Of a stretch of 64,000 nucleotides of DNA, positions 18,512-27,792 are shown piece by piece. Position 1 is the stretch's first letter. Each line of letters starts with the position of its first letter. This DNA is from an uncultured Cellvibrionales bacterium (GTDB lineage: Bacteria > Pseudomonadota > Gammaproteobacteria > Pseudomonadales > Cellvibrionaceae): positions 58,864 to 122,863 of the forward strand of contig CAJWBQ010000008.1 in NCBI GenBank assembly GCA_913020115.1, in the 5' to 3' direction. The position numbers and the translations under genes are program-made. The notes below the pieces were generated by a model. It did no database searches. It saw nothing but the letters and a program-made list of their open reading frames with translations, and was not told where the DNA came from.

Positions 18512-20824
18512 TTAAAAACGGTGACGAAACGTTACGCCATACTCGCGAGGACGACTCACGATCGCACTATGGAACCCGAGTCCAAAATTGGAGTTTCCAG
18601 TCACGATGTATCGTTCATCAGATACATTTTCTACCCATGCCACCAACTCACTAGATTCCGTCAGCTCTAACTTTGCGGAAACATTAAAGATATTAACGGC
18701 ATCTTGGAAAAGAAATTCTGAATTCTGCGAATCGTTAAATATCTCATCGGTGTAGGAATAATCCACTCGCAATACCAACATTTTGTCGGCTAGCTCAGTG
18801 AGATATTCCAAACCGAGGCTAAGAGTATTCTCTGGTGTATTCACCAGCTTTGAATCCAATCCAACGGCCAAGGACAAACCCGGCACAGCATTGAGAGAGG
18901 TGTATTCGGCATCGGTGTAGCCATAGCCAAGTTCGAGCTTAATGTTTTCGCTTAATAAGGCCGTCAATTCCAATTCCAGACCTTGTATGTCTGCGGCGCC
19001 TGCATTGGCCGTCACTGGACCACCTCCCGCATCAAACAGCGTAACTTGGACATTGTCATAGGTAGACGAATATACCGCTCCGTTGATACGGAAGCGGTTG
19101 TCACTACTTTGCCATTTCATACCCAGCTCATGGGATTTAAGCGTTTCGGGATCAAAGGAAAGTGGCTCAGGCACAGGGACAACATAGCGAAGAACATACC
19201 CCCCGCTTTTAAAACCCTCAGTATAGCTGTAGTAAAATAAGGTGCCGTCCTCCAAGCTTGCATCCGCACCAAATTTAAACGAAGTATCGTTAAATTCCTC
19301 TTGGTCCAAACCGATTCCCGAGCCTACCAGCGGCAAGAAAATACCTGCAGGGGTCTCACTTGGAAAGTAATCTTTTGTCGCTGCCAACTGGTTCGCACCT
19401 AAGAATTGAGCGTAGCCGTATTCTTTGCTGTCTTCGGTTCTACGCACACCTCCCGTCAATGAAAAAGTTTCATTGAGGGCATAAGTGACCTGAAGATAAG
19501 CGGCGGTACTGTCATTGTCGACGGCCGCAAAGTTACTAATGAAAGTTGTATTGTCTGGATTAACGAGTGGGCCGAAAACCGAGCCCGGCAAGCTAACGGG
19601 CACTCTTACTGAATCAATTCCCTCTTCTACAAAGTAATACAGGCCTGCAGCATATTCTAGCCGATCGTCCAACAAATTACCGGTAAACTGGAACTCGTGA
19701 CTTACCTGCTCATGTTGATAATCTGGGTTTAAGATCTCAGTTATTTGAAACGGTGAATTGTCCGCATCTGCGGAAAACCGTGACTCGGTGTCACGATAAG
19801 AGCCAGTATATTTGACATCATGATTATCGAAATGATAATTCGCTACAAATGAAACACCCCAAACTTCAGTATCTGAAAACGCCGGATATTGTCCAAATGA
19901 ACGATCGTCACCAATGTCCACGGCGTATTTCTGGGTTAAATCTGTAATAACATCCGCTACTGGCAAGCCGAGATTTTCTGCGTAACCAATCACGCCAACA
20001 CCATCGCTGAAGCCGACACCAACACTGGGAGAACTGGTTTCACTTATCTCAGCGTAATCAGCCGAAAGCTGAAAATCCCAAGAATCATTGGGCTGATAAA
20101 CCACCGTACCGCGAAGTGCTAGACGGTCCTCATCGCCAAGGTCTTTGCCTCCCAACGGCCTGGTGACAAAACCATCGCGCTGCTTTTTTGACACCGCGAA
20201 ACTGGTGCGAACATTATCGCTTAGAGGAAGATCGATTGAGCCGCGAACGTTCAGGCGACCGTCATCACCCACGGTTAAACCAATTGAGCCTTCTTTTTCG
20301 TGCGCCGGTTTACGCGAACTTATGCTTAAGGCTCCACCGATGGTATTGCGCCCGAACAAAGTTCCTTGCGGGCCACGTAAAATCTCAATTCGCTCCACGT
20401 CCAACACATCTAAAACACCGCCAATAGACCGAGATACATAAACCCCATCTACATAGGTTCCTACACCGGGCTCCGTGGTTAAACTGAAATCAGTATTGCC
20501 AATACCTCGAATAAATACCGCTGCCGCTGATGATGCTCCACCAATGGGAGATGCCGTATCGAAAACTAAACTGGGGGCTAATTGCGCGATTTCAGAGATA
20601 TCTTGCACCCCTTTGTCGGCCAAGCCAGTGGAGGTAAAAGCGGTAATTGCAATCGGCGTGTCTTGCAAACTTTCTTGACGTTTCTGAGCCGTCACCACGA
20701 TTTCTTCCAAGGTCATAGATTCAAACCCCGCGCTCCCTTGGGCAATGACTTCAACGCTTCCTGCAAGTACCGTAAGGCTACAAATTATCTGAGTAAGTTC
20801 TTTCAGCTTATAATTGTTGTGCAT
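18512..20824 (-). CDS. TonB-dependent receptor upstream of nitrilase/aldoxime dehydratase
   Basis: This outer-membrane receptor of 770 residues has a TonB box EEIVVTAQKR after the signal peptide, a plug with IRGIGNTDFSLTTEPGVGTYVDGVYVSRS and IEILRGPQGTLFGRNTIGGALSISSRKP, and a barrel ending in FRHRF. It is closely similar in the plug to the receptor at 10074-12467, so the two may be paralogues with related ligands. It is followed on the same strand, after 108 bases, by the nitrilase, aldoxime dehydratase and AraC genes, and may be the first gene of that operon. Its ligand is probably an aldoxime-related or aromatic compound; this is inferred from context. Confidence 0.92.
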   Translation of the reverse strand: MHNNYKLKELTQIICSLTVLAGSVEVIAQGSAGFESMTLEEIVVTAQKRQESLQDTPIAITAFTSTGLADKGVQDISEIAQLAPSLVFDTASPIGGASSAAAVFIRGIGNTDFSLTTEPGVGTYVDGVYVSRSIGGVLDVLDVERIEILRGPQGTLFGRNTIGGALSISSRKPAHEKEGSIGLTVGDDGRLNVRGSIDLPLSDNVRTSFAVSKKQRDGFVTRPLGGKDLGDEDRLALRGTVVYQPNDSWDFQLSADYAEISETSSPSVGVGFSDGVGVIGYAENLGLPVADVITDLTQKYAVDIGDDRSFGQYPAFSDTEVWGVSFVANYHFDNHDVKYTGSYRDTESRFSADADNSPFQITEILNPDYQHEQVSHEFQFTGNLLDDRLEYAAGLYYFVEEGIDSVRVPVSLPGSVFGPLVNPDNTTFISNFAAVDNDSTAAYLQVTYALNETFSLTGGVRRTEDSKEYGYAQFLGANQLAATKDYFPSETPAGIFLPLVGSGIGLDQEEFNDTSFKFGADASLEDGTLFYYSYTEGFKSGGYVLRYVVPVPEPLSFDPETLKSHELGMKWQSSDNRFRINGAVYSSTYDNVQVTLFDAGGGPVTANAGAADIQGLELELTALLSENIKLELGYGYTDAEYTSLNAVPGLSLAVGLDSKLVNTPENTLSLGLEYLTELADKMLVLRVDYSYTDEIFNDSQNSEFLFQDAVNIFNVSAKLELTESSELVAWVENVSDERYIVTGNSNFGLGFHSAIVSRPREYGVTFRHRF

Positions 20825-21115
20825 CTTATCTCTCCGAGCTGTTTAAGCAATAAGCCTTCTAAAGTGGCTTTGGTTTGAGAATATTACCGCCGAGAGACGA
20901 GTTTGCACCATGACAAAAGGAGCACAATCTCCTGACATTTTGTGCACTTCCTATGTGGATTTTCACTAGGGTTGAACAAGGAACGAACTCGTTCAAGGAA
21001 TAAAAAATGAGATGTAATATGGTGTACAGAAGAGATTGCAAAGGTAGTAGATAGCATACTTGGAGGCCCAACCCGTGGAACTCAAGCCTCAGAAAGAGAC
21101 CCGCGGGCTGAGCTT

Positions 21116-22084
21116 TTATAGGGTGATGTGGACCGTAACGTATTCACTGTATAGGCCATCACTATCAACAGTCGCCATCATAAACTCGTAGTCGCCTGGT
21201 TCTAAGTCGCCCACAGTATATTCAGACATTTGCGAATCGTTCACCAAGTCTGAGGTGAATAACTCTTCTCCCACTTTACGGTATAAAATTTCATAGCCTC
21301 CAATTTCGTACAGTTCTAGCGCATCACCGTTTTCGCGTGTATCTGGCAGGGTCCAGCTCAAAACAACAGATGACGTCACTGCCTCCGGCGCGGGTTCCGG
21401 CTCAGGTTCTGGTGCGGGTTCTGGTTCAAGTTCTGGAGCGGGCTCTGGCGCAGGTTCTGGAGCGGGCTCAGGTTCCGGTGCAGGCTCAGGCTCAGGAGCA
21501 GGCTCTGGCTCAGGTTCCGGTGCGGGCTCAGGAGCAGGCTCGGGCTCAGGTTCCGGTGCGGGCTCTGGCACAGGTTCCGGAGCAGGCTCAGGAGCAGGTT
21601 CGGGCTCAGGTTCTGGTGCGGGCTCTGGCACAGGTTCCGGTGCGGGCTCTGGCTCAGGTTCCGGAGCCGGTTCTGGTTCGGGCTCTGGAGCAGGTTCTGA
21701 CTCGGTTTGGTTCTTCCAGCTCCCTTTCCCATATACTTTATCGGTTTTCGTTTGAGTCGTTTGACCTGTCTGGCCACTGTCAAATTTTGCGGCCTGAACG
21801 GTAAACGGGGATAACAAAGGTGCTAAGAAAGCCAGCGCGAAGGTTGTTCTACGCAGCTTCTGCTGCCATTTCAATGTTTTACGAAGATGTAGACGCTTGA
21901 TAAAACCCAGCTCAATCAGGATTTCACCCAATGCGACCCTGGCACCTAAGGGTTCGCCCGCAGCTTCTGCAAATTTTCGGCGCTGAGCCTGAAGCTCAAT
22001 CGCTTGCTGTAATTGAGCCGCAGTGAGTTCGCCGCGCTCAATAAGAAGCTCTCCGAGCCGCGTTTGTCGTTTTGGTTTTTGCAT
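21116..22084 (-). CDS. Membrane protein with MshEN-like helices, Pro/Glu/Ala repeat and fibronectin type III-like domain
   Basis: The start is the ATG at 22082-22084, seven bases after AAAGG. Residues about 5-75 hold two copies of an 'LGE-L-IE-G' helical unit ([12 protein letters not shown] and [12 protein letters not shown]), like the N-terminal domain of type II secretion/MshE ATPases. A membrane segment follows (about 80-97, [16 protein letters not shown]), then a short linker, a stretch of about 105 residues made only of Glu, Pro, Ala and rare Val/Leu, and a C-terminal domain of about 85 residues with fibronectin type III style strands ([45 protein letters not shown]). It probably projects a sensing or binding module from the membrane. 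No specific function is known. Confidence 0.75.
   Translation of the reverse strand: MQKPKRQTRLGELLIERGELTAAQLQQAIELQAQRRKFAEAAGEPLGARVALGEILIELGFIKRLHLRKTLKWQQKLRRTTFALAFLAPLLSPFTVQAAKFDSGQTGQTTQTKTDKVYGKGSWKNQTESEPAPEPEPEPAPEPEPEPAPEPVPEPAPEPEPEPAPEPAPEPVPEPAPEPEPEPAPEPAPEPEPEPAPEPEPAPEPEPAPEPAPEPAPELEPEPAPEPEPEPAPEAVTSSVVLSWTLPDTRENGDALELYEIGGYEILYRKVGEELFTSDLVNDSQMSEYTVGDLEPGDYEFMMATVDSDGLYSEYVTVHITL
21385..21705 (-). repeat. Six-base-period Glu-Pro/Ala-Pro coding repeat
   Basis: About 320 bases are built from six-base units such as GGTTCC, GGCTCA and GGTGCG (plus strand) that encode alternating Glu-Pro and Ala-Pro on the minus strand. Larger blocks of 18-48 bases recur almost exactly. 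Such repeats are prone to slippage, so its length may vary between strains without breaking the frame. Confidence 0.9.
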
Positions 22085-22478
22085 CACAATACCTTTTCGG
22101 ACCAAGAGGTCTAGGGCGAGGAAGTTTGGAGCCCTAGCTACTAGCTACTCTCAATGAATAATTTGCTATGAACTAACTATAGTAAGCAAATTAAGGCGCC
22201 ATTAGTTCAGAAAGCATTAAGCCGTGTAGCTTTTGATACCCTTATCTTATTTACAAGCGAGAAAGGCCTGAATACATGTAAATCTCTGGTGCATAAGCCC
22301 CGTTCAATACCCGAAATATGCAAACGGGAACTGTCGCCCTATTTAGCTTTAAACAAGCAACAGAGCTAAGCTAAGCGGCAATAGCCCTAATCGGTTCCTG
22401 CATACCTCGCTGTTCTGAGGGCCTTAATTTTGGTATCGTTCCGCAAACAAACCACCGCACTCAACGAGCAAGCTGTAA
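22085..22478. other. Divergent intergenic region with an inverted repeat
   Basis: Between the repeat protein and the AraC gene lies a gap of about 390 bases without a gene. Nine-base arms TAATTTGCT (22159-22167) and AGCAAATTA (22185-22193) are separated by 17 bases and may be an operator or hairpin. No promoter was assigned. Confidence 0.3.
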
Positions 22479-23540
22479 ATGAGCCCCACGGATCTGAACA
22501 TCGCGACACCTCCACCCGATATTGACCCAGAGTGGACAACCGCCAGTTATTACATCAACTCGGTGCTCTCCACGGCTGAATCTCTCGGAGCCTCCCGCCG
22601 CGAGCTATGCAAAGACCTTAATCTGCCAGAAGATTGCGGCGACGATCCCGAAAAACGCCTGCCGATGAGCACTTTAATAGCCTTGCTAGAACTGGCGGCT
22701 CTCCGCACCAAAAATCCCGACTTCGCCTTGATCATTGGGCAGCAAACACAACCACAAAATCATGGGGTTTTAGGCATGCTCGCGCTATGTGCAACCAACA
22801 TGCTCGAGGCCTTTAAACTGTGGATACCGTTTCGCTATGCGCTGATGCATAGCGGCAATAGTAAGATGATTGAAACCAAAGACACTATTCGTGTTATTTG
22901 GGAGCCTCTGTGTTTACGTTATATCAAACAACGCTATATGGTGGACTTGATCTTCAGTAATTGGATTGGGCTGGGCGAGCAAATTTATACTCACAAGCCT
23001 GAGCCTATTGAGGTTTACGTGACCTACCCAGAGCCAGCCGATACCCGCTTACTCACGCAACGATTTGGCGCTGTTATTCATTTTAGCCAGCCACACAATG
23101 AAATTGTCTTCCCGCGCTCTTCTTTTGAAAAACCCAACCCTCAGCATAACCCAGACATGCTGAGACTAATGAAAGAGTATGCCCAGAAGGCTCATGAAAG
23201 TCAGGAACTCACACTTACATGTAGCCAACAAGTTACTCTCGCTCTAGTCGATTTACTGCCTAAGAGACGCGGCACAATCACCTATGTGGCCGAATCATTA
23301 TCAATGACAGAGCGCACGCTGCAGCGGCGCCTGACCGAGGAGAAAAATGCCTTTAATGATTTGCTGCGCAAGCTACGATTTACTCAGGCGGTCCAAGGAT
23401 TGACCGCAACACCGCAATCCGTTACCGACATTGCACTGTCACTGGGCTACAACGACACAGGCTCCTTCACCAAAGCTTTTAAGCAATGGACAGATCTTAG
23501 CCCCACTGAATACCGGCACCGCAATGCCATTAAATTATGA
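22479..23540 (+). CDS. AraC-family regulator (AraC_arabinose_bd/ArgR-OruR type)
   Basis: This 353-residue regulator has an N-terminal effector domain of the type seen in OruR and related lipid/amino-acid regulators (about 25-230, with the stretch NHGVLGMLALCATNMLEAFKLW) and a C-terminal AraC helix-turn-helix domain (about 255-350: YVAESLSMTERTLQRRLTEE and DIALSLGYNDTGSFTKAFKQW). It converges with the serine hydrolase gene with only 3 bases between stops. It is likely to control the neighbouring hydrolase/TBDT genes. Confidence 0.88.
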   Translation: MSPTDLNIATPPPDIDPEWTTASYYINSVLSTAESLGASRRELCKDLNLPEDCGDDPEKRLPMSTLIALLELAALRTKNPDFALIIGQQTQPQNHGVLGMLALCATNMLEAFKLWIPFRYALMHSGNSKMIETKDTIRVIWEPLCLRYIKQRYMVDLIFSNWIGLGEQIYTHKPEPIEVYVTYPEPADTRLLTQRFGAVIHFSQPHNEIVFPRSSFEKPNPQHNPDMLRLMKEYAQKAHESQELTLTCSQQVTLALVDLLPKRRGTITYVAESLSMTERTLQRRLTEEKNAFNDLLRKLRFTQAVQGLTATPQSVTDIALSLGYNDTGSFTKAFKQWTDLSPTEYRHRNAIKL

Positions 23541-23543
23541 ACG

Positions 23544-24869
23544 CTAAAGAGTTTTTGCCAGTACTCTAGCCGCATTAAGCTTTACTCGAAAGTTATCATT
23601 GCTTGCGGCAGAAGCCGTCGCCTGACTGGAAAACCAAACCATCACAGTATCGGTCAAGCGATTTATGTAAATCACTTGCCCGTGTACACCCACGGCGCAG
23701 TATTCCCCCGCCTGTGCATCCAGCACCCACCACATATTGTGGTATGCCTGCCAGGGTTCTTGAGCGTATTTTGAATTGGCATCAAAACTTTTTTCGAGGC
23801 TAGGGCCTACCTGTAAAGTTTTATCCACCCAAGCAGCGGGAATGATCGATTGTCCTCGGTACTGGCCACGATCTCGAATCATTAAGCCAAAACGTGCCGC
23901 GTCTCTTAAGGTAGAATTCATACCCCCTGTAGCAACAGGCATATACGCACGATCCACAGCTAAATATGCATCGTGTTCTGCACCCAACTTAGACCAGATA
24001 TTTTCCTGTATAAAATCCTGTAGATTTTGTCCGCTAATACGGGCAATCAACCAGCCTAAAAGATCTGCATTACTCGAGTTATAATCAAATTTTCGCCCGG
24101 GTTTTAGAGATGAATCAGCTTGAATAAACTGACTTAAAAAATCATGAGCTCCATATATTTTGGTATCATTTGGCTGCGCATCCGCGGCACCGGGTAACCA
24201 AGCCAAATTTAGTGCCGGCGCATAATACTGGAAAAAATCAGACTGAAGATCGGTATAATTTTCTTTAAAGCTTATTGCGGTCGCGTGGTCCAATACATTT
24301 TGAATTGTGACACGTTCAAATCCTCCGTCCTTCAATTCTGGAATGTATGCAGCCGGCGAAGCTTGTAGGTCAACCTTGCCTTGCTCGACCAAAATACCAA
24401 AGGCGGTACTCACAAGAGATTTAGTCATTGAAAACCAAATATGCTGTGCATGTTCATCGAAATCATGAAAATACTGCTCATGAACAACTTCATCACCTTT
24501 AATAACGATCACGCCATCGGCGTCATTGTCTTCTAGTAGGGCATCGAAACTAACATCCTTGCCCTGCCCGTCCAAGAATCGATGGTCGTTCACCTTAGAA
24601 TCTTTTGCGCGAGCCAAGCGATGTATCTCGCCCTCCCTGGGGACCATAACCACATGCAGTGGGGCGCCAACATTCCGGAAAGACCAACGACTCATGCCAT
24701 GGTCCCGGTAATTTTCCATTGTCACCTGCTCCGCGATTTTGGGTGGTACAGTTTGCATTGGCGTTATTAACTCACCAACGGCAAACACCTGAACGGCGGC
24801 GCCTCCCAGCCCAATAGTGCTGACCACAGAAATACGACGCAACAAGTTTCTAACGAACATAATCTTCAC
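23544..24869 (-). CDS. Serine hydrolase of the class C beta-lactamase fold, NylB-like
   Basis: This exported protein (441 residues, signal peptide about 1-30) has the active-site SMTK motif at Ser147-Lys150 and the Tyr263 of FDYNSSN. The third motif is HGQ (GVHGQVIYINR) in place of the KTG of beta-lactamases. Together with YHNMWWV this resembles the 6-aminohexanoate-oligomer hydrolase (NylB)/esterase branch. It probably hydrolyses an amide or ester in the periplasm. Its start overlaps the end of the upstream membrane-protein gene by 20 bases, and a TBDT gene lies before that, so uptake and hydrolysis may be linked. Substrate is unknown and nylon activity should not be assumed. Confidence 0.85.
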   Translation of the reverse strand: MKIMFVRNLLRRISVVSTIGLGGAAVQVFAVGELITPMQTVPPKIAEQVTMENYRDHGMSRWSFRNVGAPLHVVMVPREGEIHRLARAKDSKVNDHRFLDGQGKDVSFDALLEDNDADGVIVIKGDEVVHEQYFHDFDEHAQHIWFSMTKSLVSTAFGILVEQGKVDLQASPAAYIPELKDGGFERVTIQNVLDHATAISFKENYTDLQSDFFQYYAPALNLAWLPGAADAQPNDTKIYGAHDFLSQFIQADSSLKPGRKFDYNSSNADLLGWLIARISGQNLQDFIQENIWSKLGAEHDAYLAVDRAYMPVATGGMNSTLRDAARFGLMIRDRGQYRGQSIIPAAWVDKTLQVGPSLEKSFDANSKYAQEPWQAYHNMWWVLDAQAGEYCAVGVHGQVIYINRLTDTVMVWFSSQATASAASNDNFRVKLNAARVLAKTL

Positions 24870-25254
24870 TCTTTTTGGAATAATTATTTTTCATACCGCA
24901 TACAATTCCACAGACTGCGCCAATTAGGCCGCCTGCATTCAACACAACACCACCCGCTCGCCAATAATCAGAGGGCCATAAATCGGACGTTTGTACAAAT
25001 GCATTTACAATGGCAGACAAAGCCCCCAGTGCTAACAATAAAGAAACCAAAATATAGAACGCCAATGAGCGATACGCGGTCAAGACGAGCAATACTCCTA
25101 AGCCTAGAAGTAAAAATACCGTTTTAATGGATGCAGAAGGACCCAGCGCGGCAAGACCCTGCGCCATTAGGTAGACACCCACAAGATTCCAAAAACAGCT
25201 AAGCACTATGTGTCCGACCTGTATCGTGAGAGGAAACATCAAGTGTTTCTGCAT
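24850..25254 (-). CDS. Four-helix integral membrane protein of unknown function
   Basis: This 134-residue protein has four hydrophobic stretches (about residues 10-30, 43-60, 66-88 and 102-122). It begins with MQKHLMFPL and ends with a basic KKSEDYVR tail. No family is recognised. The 20-base overlap with the serine hydrolase gene suggests that the two are co-expressed. Confidence 0.75.
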   Translation of the reverse strand: MQKHLMFPLTIQVGHIVLSCFWNLVGVYLMAQGLAALGPSASIKTVFLLLGLGVLLVLTAYRSLAFYILVSLLLALGALSAIVNAFVQTSDLWPSDYWRAGGVVLNAGGLIGAVCGIVCGMKNNYSKKSEDYVR

Positions 25255-25318
25255 CTTTCTGTTCCTATGCGCTAAGTGTTTGAGATGACAGTTGTAACTA
25301 CGATTACAGTAGGAAGCC

Positions 25319-25345
25319 CCCCTCTCTACCGAAGGTAAAGAGGGG
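25319..25345. terminator. Hairpin after a TBDT gene
   Basis: Arms CCCCTCT+TACC and GGTA+AGAGGGG form an 11-pair stem with one mismatch and a GAA loop, 47 bases beyond the TBDT stop. No T tract follows on either strand, so it may be a processing or attenuation hairpin and not an intrinsic terminator. Confidence 0.4.
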
Positions 25346-25391
25346 AAAGGAGAGAAAGTAGAAGGTACCGCACTAACAGTAACTACCTGAC

Positions 25392-27608
25392 CTATTGACT
25401 GGACCAGGTCAGCGTTAAACCATAAATACGCGGCATTCCAGCGGTTGCCAGCACACCAAAACCGGGCTGCACATAATTGTGGGCGAGATATTCTTCGTCA
25501 GCGATGTTATTCACCCAGCCCGACACTTCCCACTGCTCGTCAGCGCTGGTGTAAGACAAACGTAAATTCCCCAAATCGTACTCAGGAATGGCCCCTGCCT
25601 CGCGATTTTGAATCGATTGATAGGCGATATCTTTGTGAATCCATTCTGCCCGAGCCGTAAACGCTCCGCCATTATCAAGATCTTTTTCATACAGAGCAGC
25701 TATGTTATAGGCATTCTCGGGCGCGTTGCGCAGAGAATTTCCTTCAAACTCTTTCAAGCCTTCCGTATTTAAGGTGGTGTACTCCGTGTCGAGATAAGCA
25801 TAGTTAAAGGAGAACTGAAGGTTTTGTGTGGCAAGGAAGGTTGCTTCCACTTCCACCCCCGCCGACTCCGCTTCACCGGCATTCAAGGTCACCAATGGGC
25901 AGATCGTACACACGCCGTCTTCAATAGAGCCAAGCACTTGTAGATTATCGTATGCCGTAGAGAATATTGCTGCATTAAAACGCAGACGATTGTCCAACAA
26001 CATCGATTTTAATCCCAACTCAAGGTTCAGAGCCTCTTCTTCATTGAAGGCCGTGCTCGCCGCTAAGGAGGTAGAGGCCACGCCATCAAATCCCCCGCTT
26101 TTAAAACCTGTTGCAGCGCTGACATAAATCATTGCGTCTTCAGCAAGTTGATAGTTAGCTGTTAGCTTATACGTCGGTTTGCTCCATGATTCTTGCGCGG
26201 TAACGTCATAGTCCTCGACAACAAACAAGCCAATTCCTCGAGTGCCGGTATTCGCAAAATCTTTTTCTTCCTTGCTGTAGCGAGCGCCAAGCGTGACATC
26301 CAGAACCTCTGATACGCTGTAGGTGAATTGACCAAACACGGCAACGCTATCGGTCTCATTGCGCTGATCCGCAAGATCAGTGAGCGTAACCCCTTCTAAA
26401 AAAGCCGGAATCCCCAACAGCGGCCCCCCTGGGCCTATCAAGAAATCTCCTCCCTCTGCACGGCTAGTCTGTTCGTTATTGAAATACACACCTGTCTGCC
26501 AGTGTACTGCGTCAGTGTCGCCGCTCAAGCGCAGCTCCTGACTCAACATTTCACTGGTTTCGGCGGCGAAGTTAAAAAGCTCAAACACCGAAAAGGTGGA
26601 CAGTCCCGTGCCTGTGTTATTGTTGGCAAAAGCCGTATCGGTTTCACGATATGCCGAAATTGAAGACAAGGTCACAGTGTCAGAGATGTCCCAGTCAATC
26701 GCTAGGGAAACACCTTTTCCTTCTACGGATTGAAAACCCGCGTCCTCCAACATTGTGTCGTGAAAATCAATTTCAGGCGCAAAGCTTGCAAATTGATTCA
26801 CTGCACCGTTTTCCGCAGCGCCTATTTGAGGATTGATACTTATACCCGAACGATCATCACTTCCGTAGTCCGCGCTCAGCAGTACTTCGACCGTCTCGCT
26901 GGGAATAAACAACAGTTGTGCGCGAATGCTATCGCTGTCTAAGCCTCCAGTGTGTACGCTGTCATCGGCCGCACTATCGATCCAATCGTCCCGCTCCTTC
27001 CTAGAGAAAGTTACTTTTCCGGCGAGCTGCTCAGTCAAGCCGCCTGAGACAAGGCCGCGATAGGTTTGTAAACCTAAATTCCCCATTCCCACTTCGAAAG
27101 ACGCATCAAACTCTTCTGAGGGTCGCTTAGACCGCATGTTAACCGCCCCGCCGATTGCGTTCTTCCCCCACAAGGTGCCCTGAGGGCCTCTTAATACTTC
27201 AACGGAAGCCAAATCAAACAATTCCATTGAACCACCGGCACTTCGATTGATATATACGCCGTCTATGAACATGGCCACGGATTGTTCGCCGCCGCCGGCA
27301 CTGTCGCCATTCGAGCCAATACCGCGAATGAACAATTGAGGTTGGGCCGCCATAAATGTGCCCATGCTGAATCCTGGTGTGCGCTGGGCTATGCCTTTCA
27401 CATCCTCAATACCCGCTTGCCTGAGCGCAGTAGCATCCATTGCAGTCACGGCAATGGGCACATCCTGAAGGTCTTGGGCACGTTTTTGTGCAGTAACAAC
27501 CACTTCTTCCAGCTCAAAACCTGACTCGACAGCCTCAACAGACAGTGTTGCAAATGCCATACTTGAAGCGAGAATTGATAGTGATAGACGCGTGTGTGAA
27601 TACTTCAT
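25392..27608 (-). CDS. TonB-dependent receptor
   Basis: This outer-membrane receptor of 738 residues has a TonB box EEVVVTAQKR after a signal peptide of about 28 residues, a plug with IRGIGSNGDSAGGGEQSVAMFIDGVYINRS and VEVLRGPQGTLWGKNAIGGAVNMRSKRP, and a barrel ending in TLTWSSQ. The last residue is Gln, not the usual aromatic, which is unusual for a barrel assembly signal. It is divergent from two amidohydrolase genes (184-base gap) and is followed by the small membrane protein and serine hydrolase genes. It probably imports the substrate of these hydrolases. Confidence 0.9.
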   Translation of the reverse strand: MKYSHTRLSLSILASSMAFATLSVEAVESGFELEEVVVTAQKRAQDLQDVPIAVTAMDATALRQAGIEDVKGIAQRTPGFSMGTFMAAQPQLFIRGIGSNGDSAGGGEQSVAMFIDGVYINRSAGGSMELFDLASVEVLRGPQGTLWGKNAIGGAVNMRSKRPSEEFDASFEVGMGNLGLQTYRGLVSGGLTEQLAGKVTFSRKERDDWIDSAADDSVHTGGLDSDSIRAQLLFIPSETVEVLLSADYGSDDRSGISINPQIGAAENGAVNQFASFAPEIDFHDTMLEDAGFQSVEGKGVSLAIDWDISDTVTLSSISAYRETDTAFANNNTGTGLSTFSVFELFNFAAETSEMLSQELRLSGDTDAVHWQTGVYFNNEQTSRAEGGDFLIGPGGPLLGIPAFLEGVTLTDLADQRNETDSVAVFGQFTYSVSEVLDVTLGARYSKEEKDFANTGTRGIGLFVVEDYDVTAQESWSKPTYKLTANYQLAEDAMIYVSAATGFKSGGFDGVASTSLAASTAFNEEEALNLELGLKSMLLDNRLRFNAAIFSTAYDNLQVLGSIEDGVCTICPLVTLNAGEAESAGVEVEATFLATQNLQFSFNYAYLDTEYTTLNTEGLKEFEGNSLRNAPENAYNIAALYEKDLDNGGAFTARAEWIHKDIAYQSIQNREAGAIPEYDLGNLRLSYTSADEQWEVSGWVNNIADEEYLAHNYVQPGFGVLATAGMPRIYGLTLTWSSQ

Positions 27609-27792
27609 AGAACTCCCCAGAGCTATTGTTTTAATAATCGTTAGGTGACCAATGTAATCAGAAAATAGACAGTCGACTTGTCAGATCACGTCAAGCGATA
27701 GGGGAATGTCCGCCAATCTACAATTAGCGCAACCTTTCCAAAGATTAATTTGATATACCTGTCTGCCATCAAACTGGCGATGGAATCAATCA

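Noticed and set aside
21385..21705. Possible CRISPR array
   Set aside because: The repeat is a short-period coding microsatellite without unique spacers.
21337..21804. Long open frames on both strands across the six-base repeat
   Set aside because: They are by-products of the repetitive composition; only the minus-strand frame with a signal, start site and FN3-like domain makes sense.
23544..24869. True nylon-oligomer hydrolase
   Set aside because: The motifs show only the broad beta-lactamase-fold/NylB-like branch, which also contains esterases and carboxylesterases.
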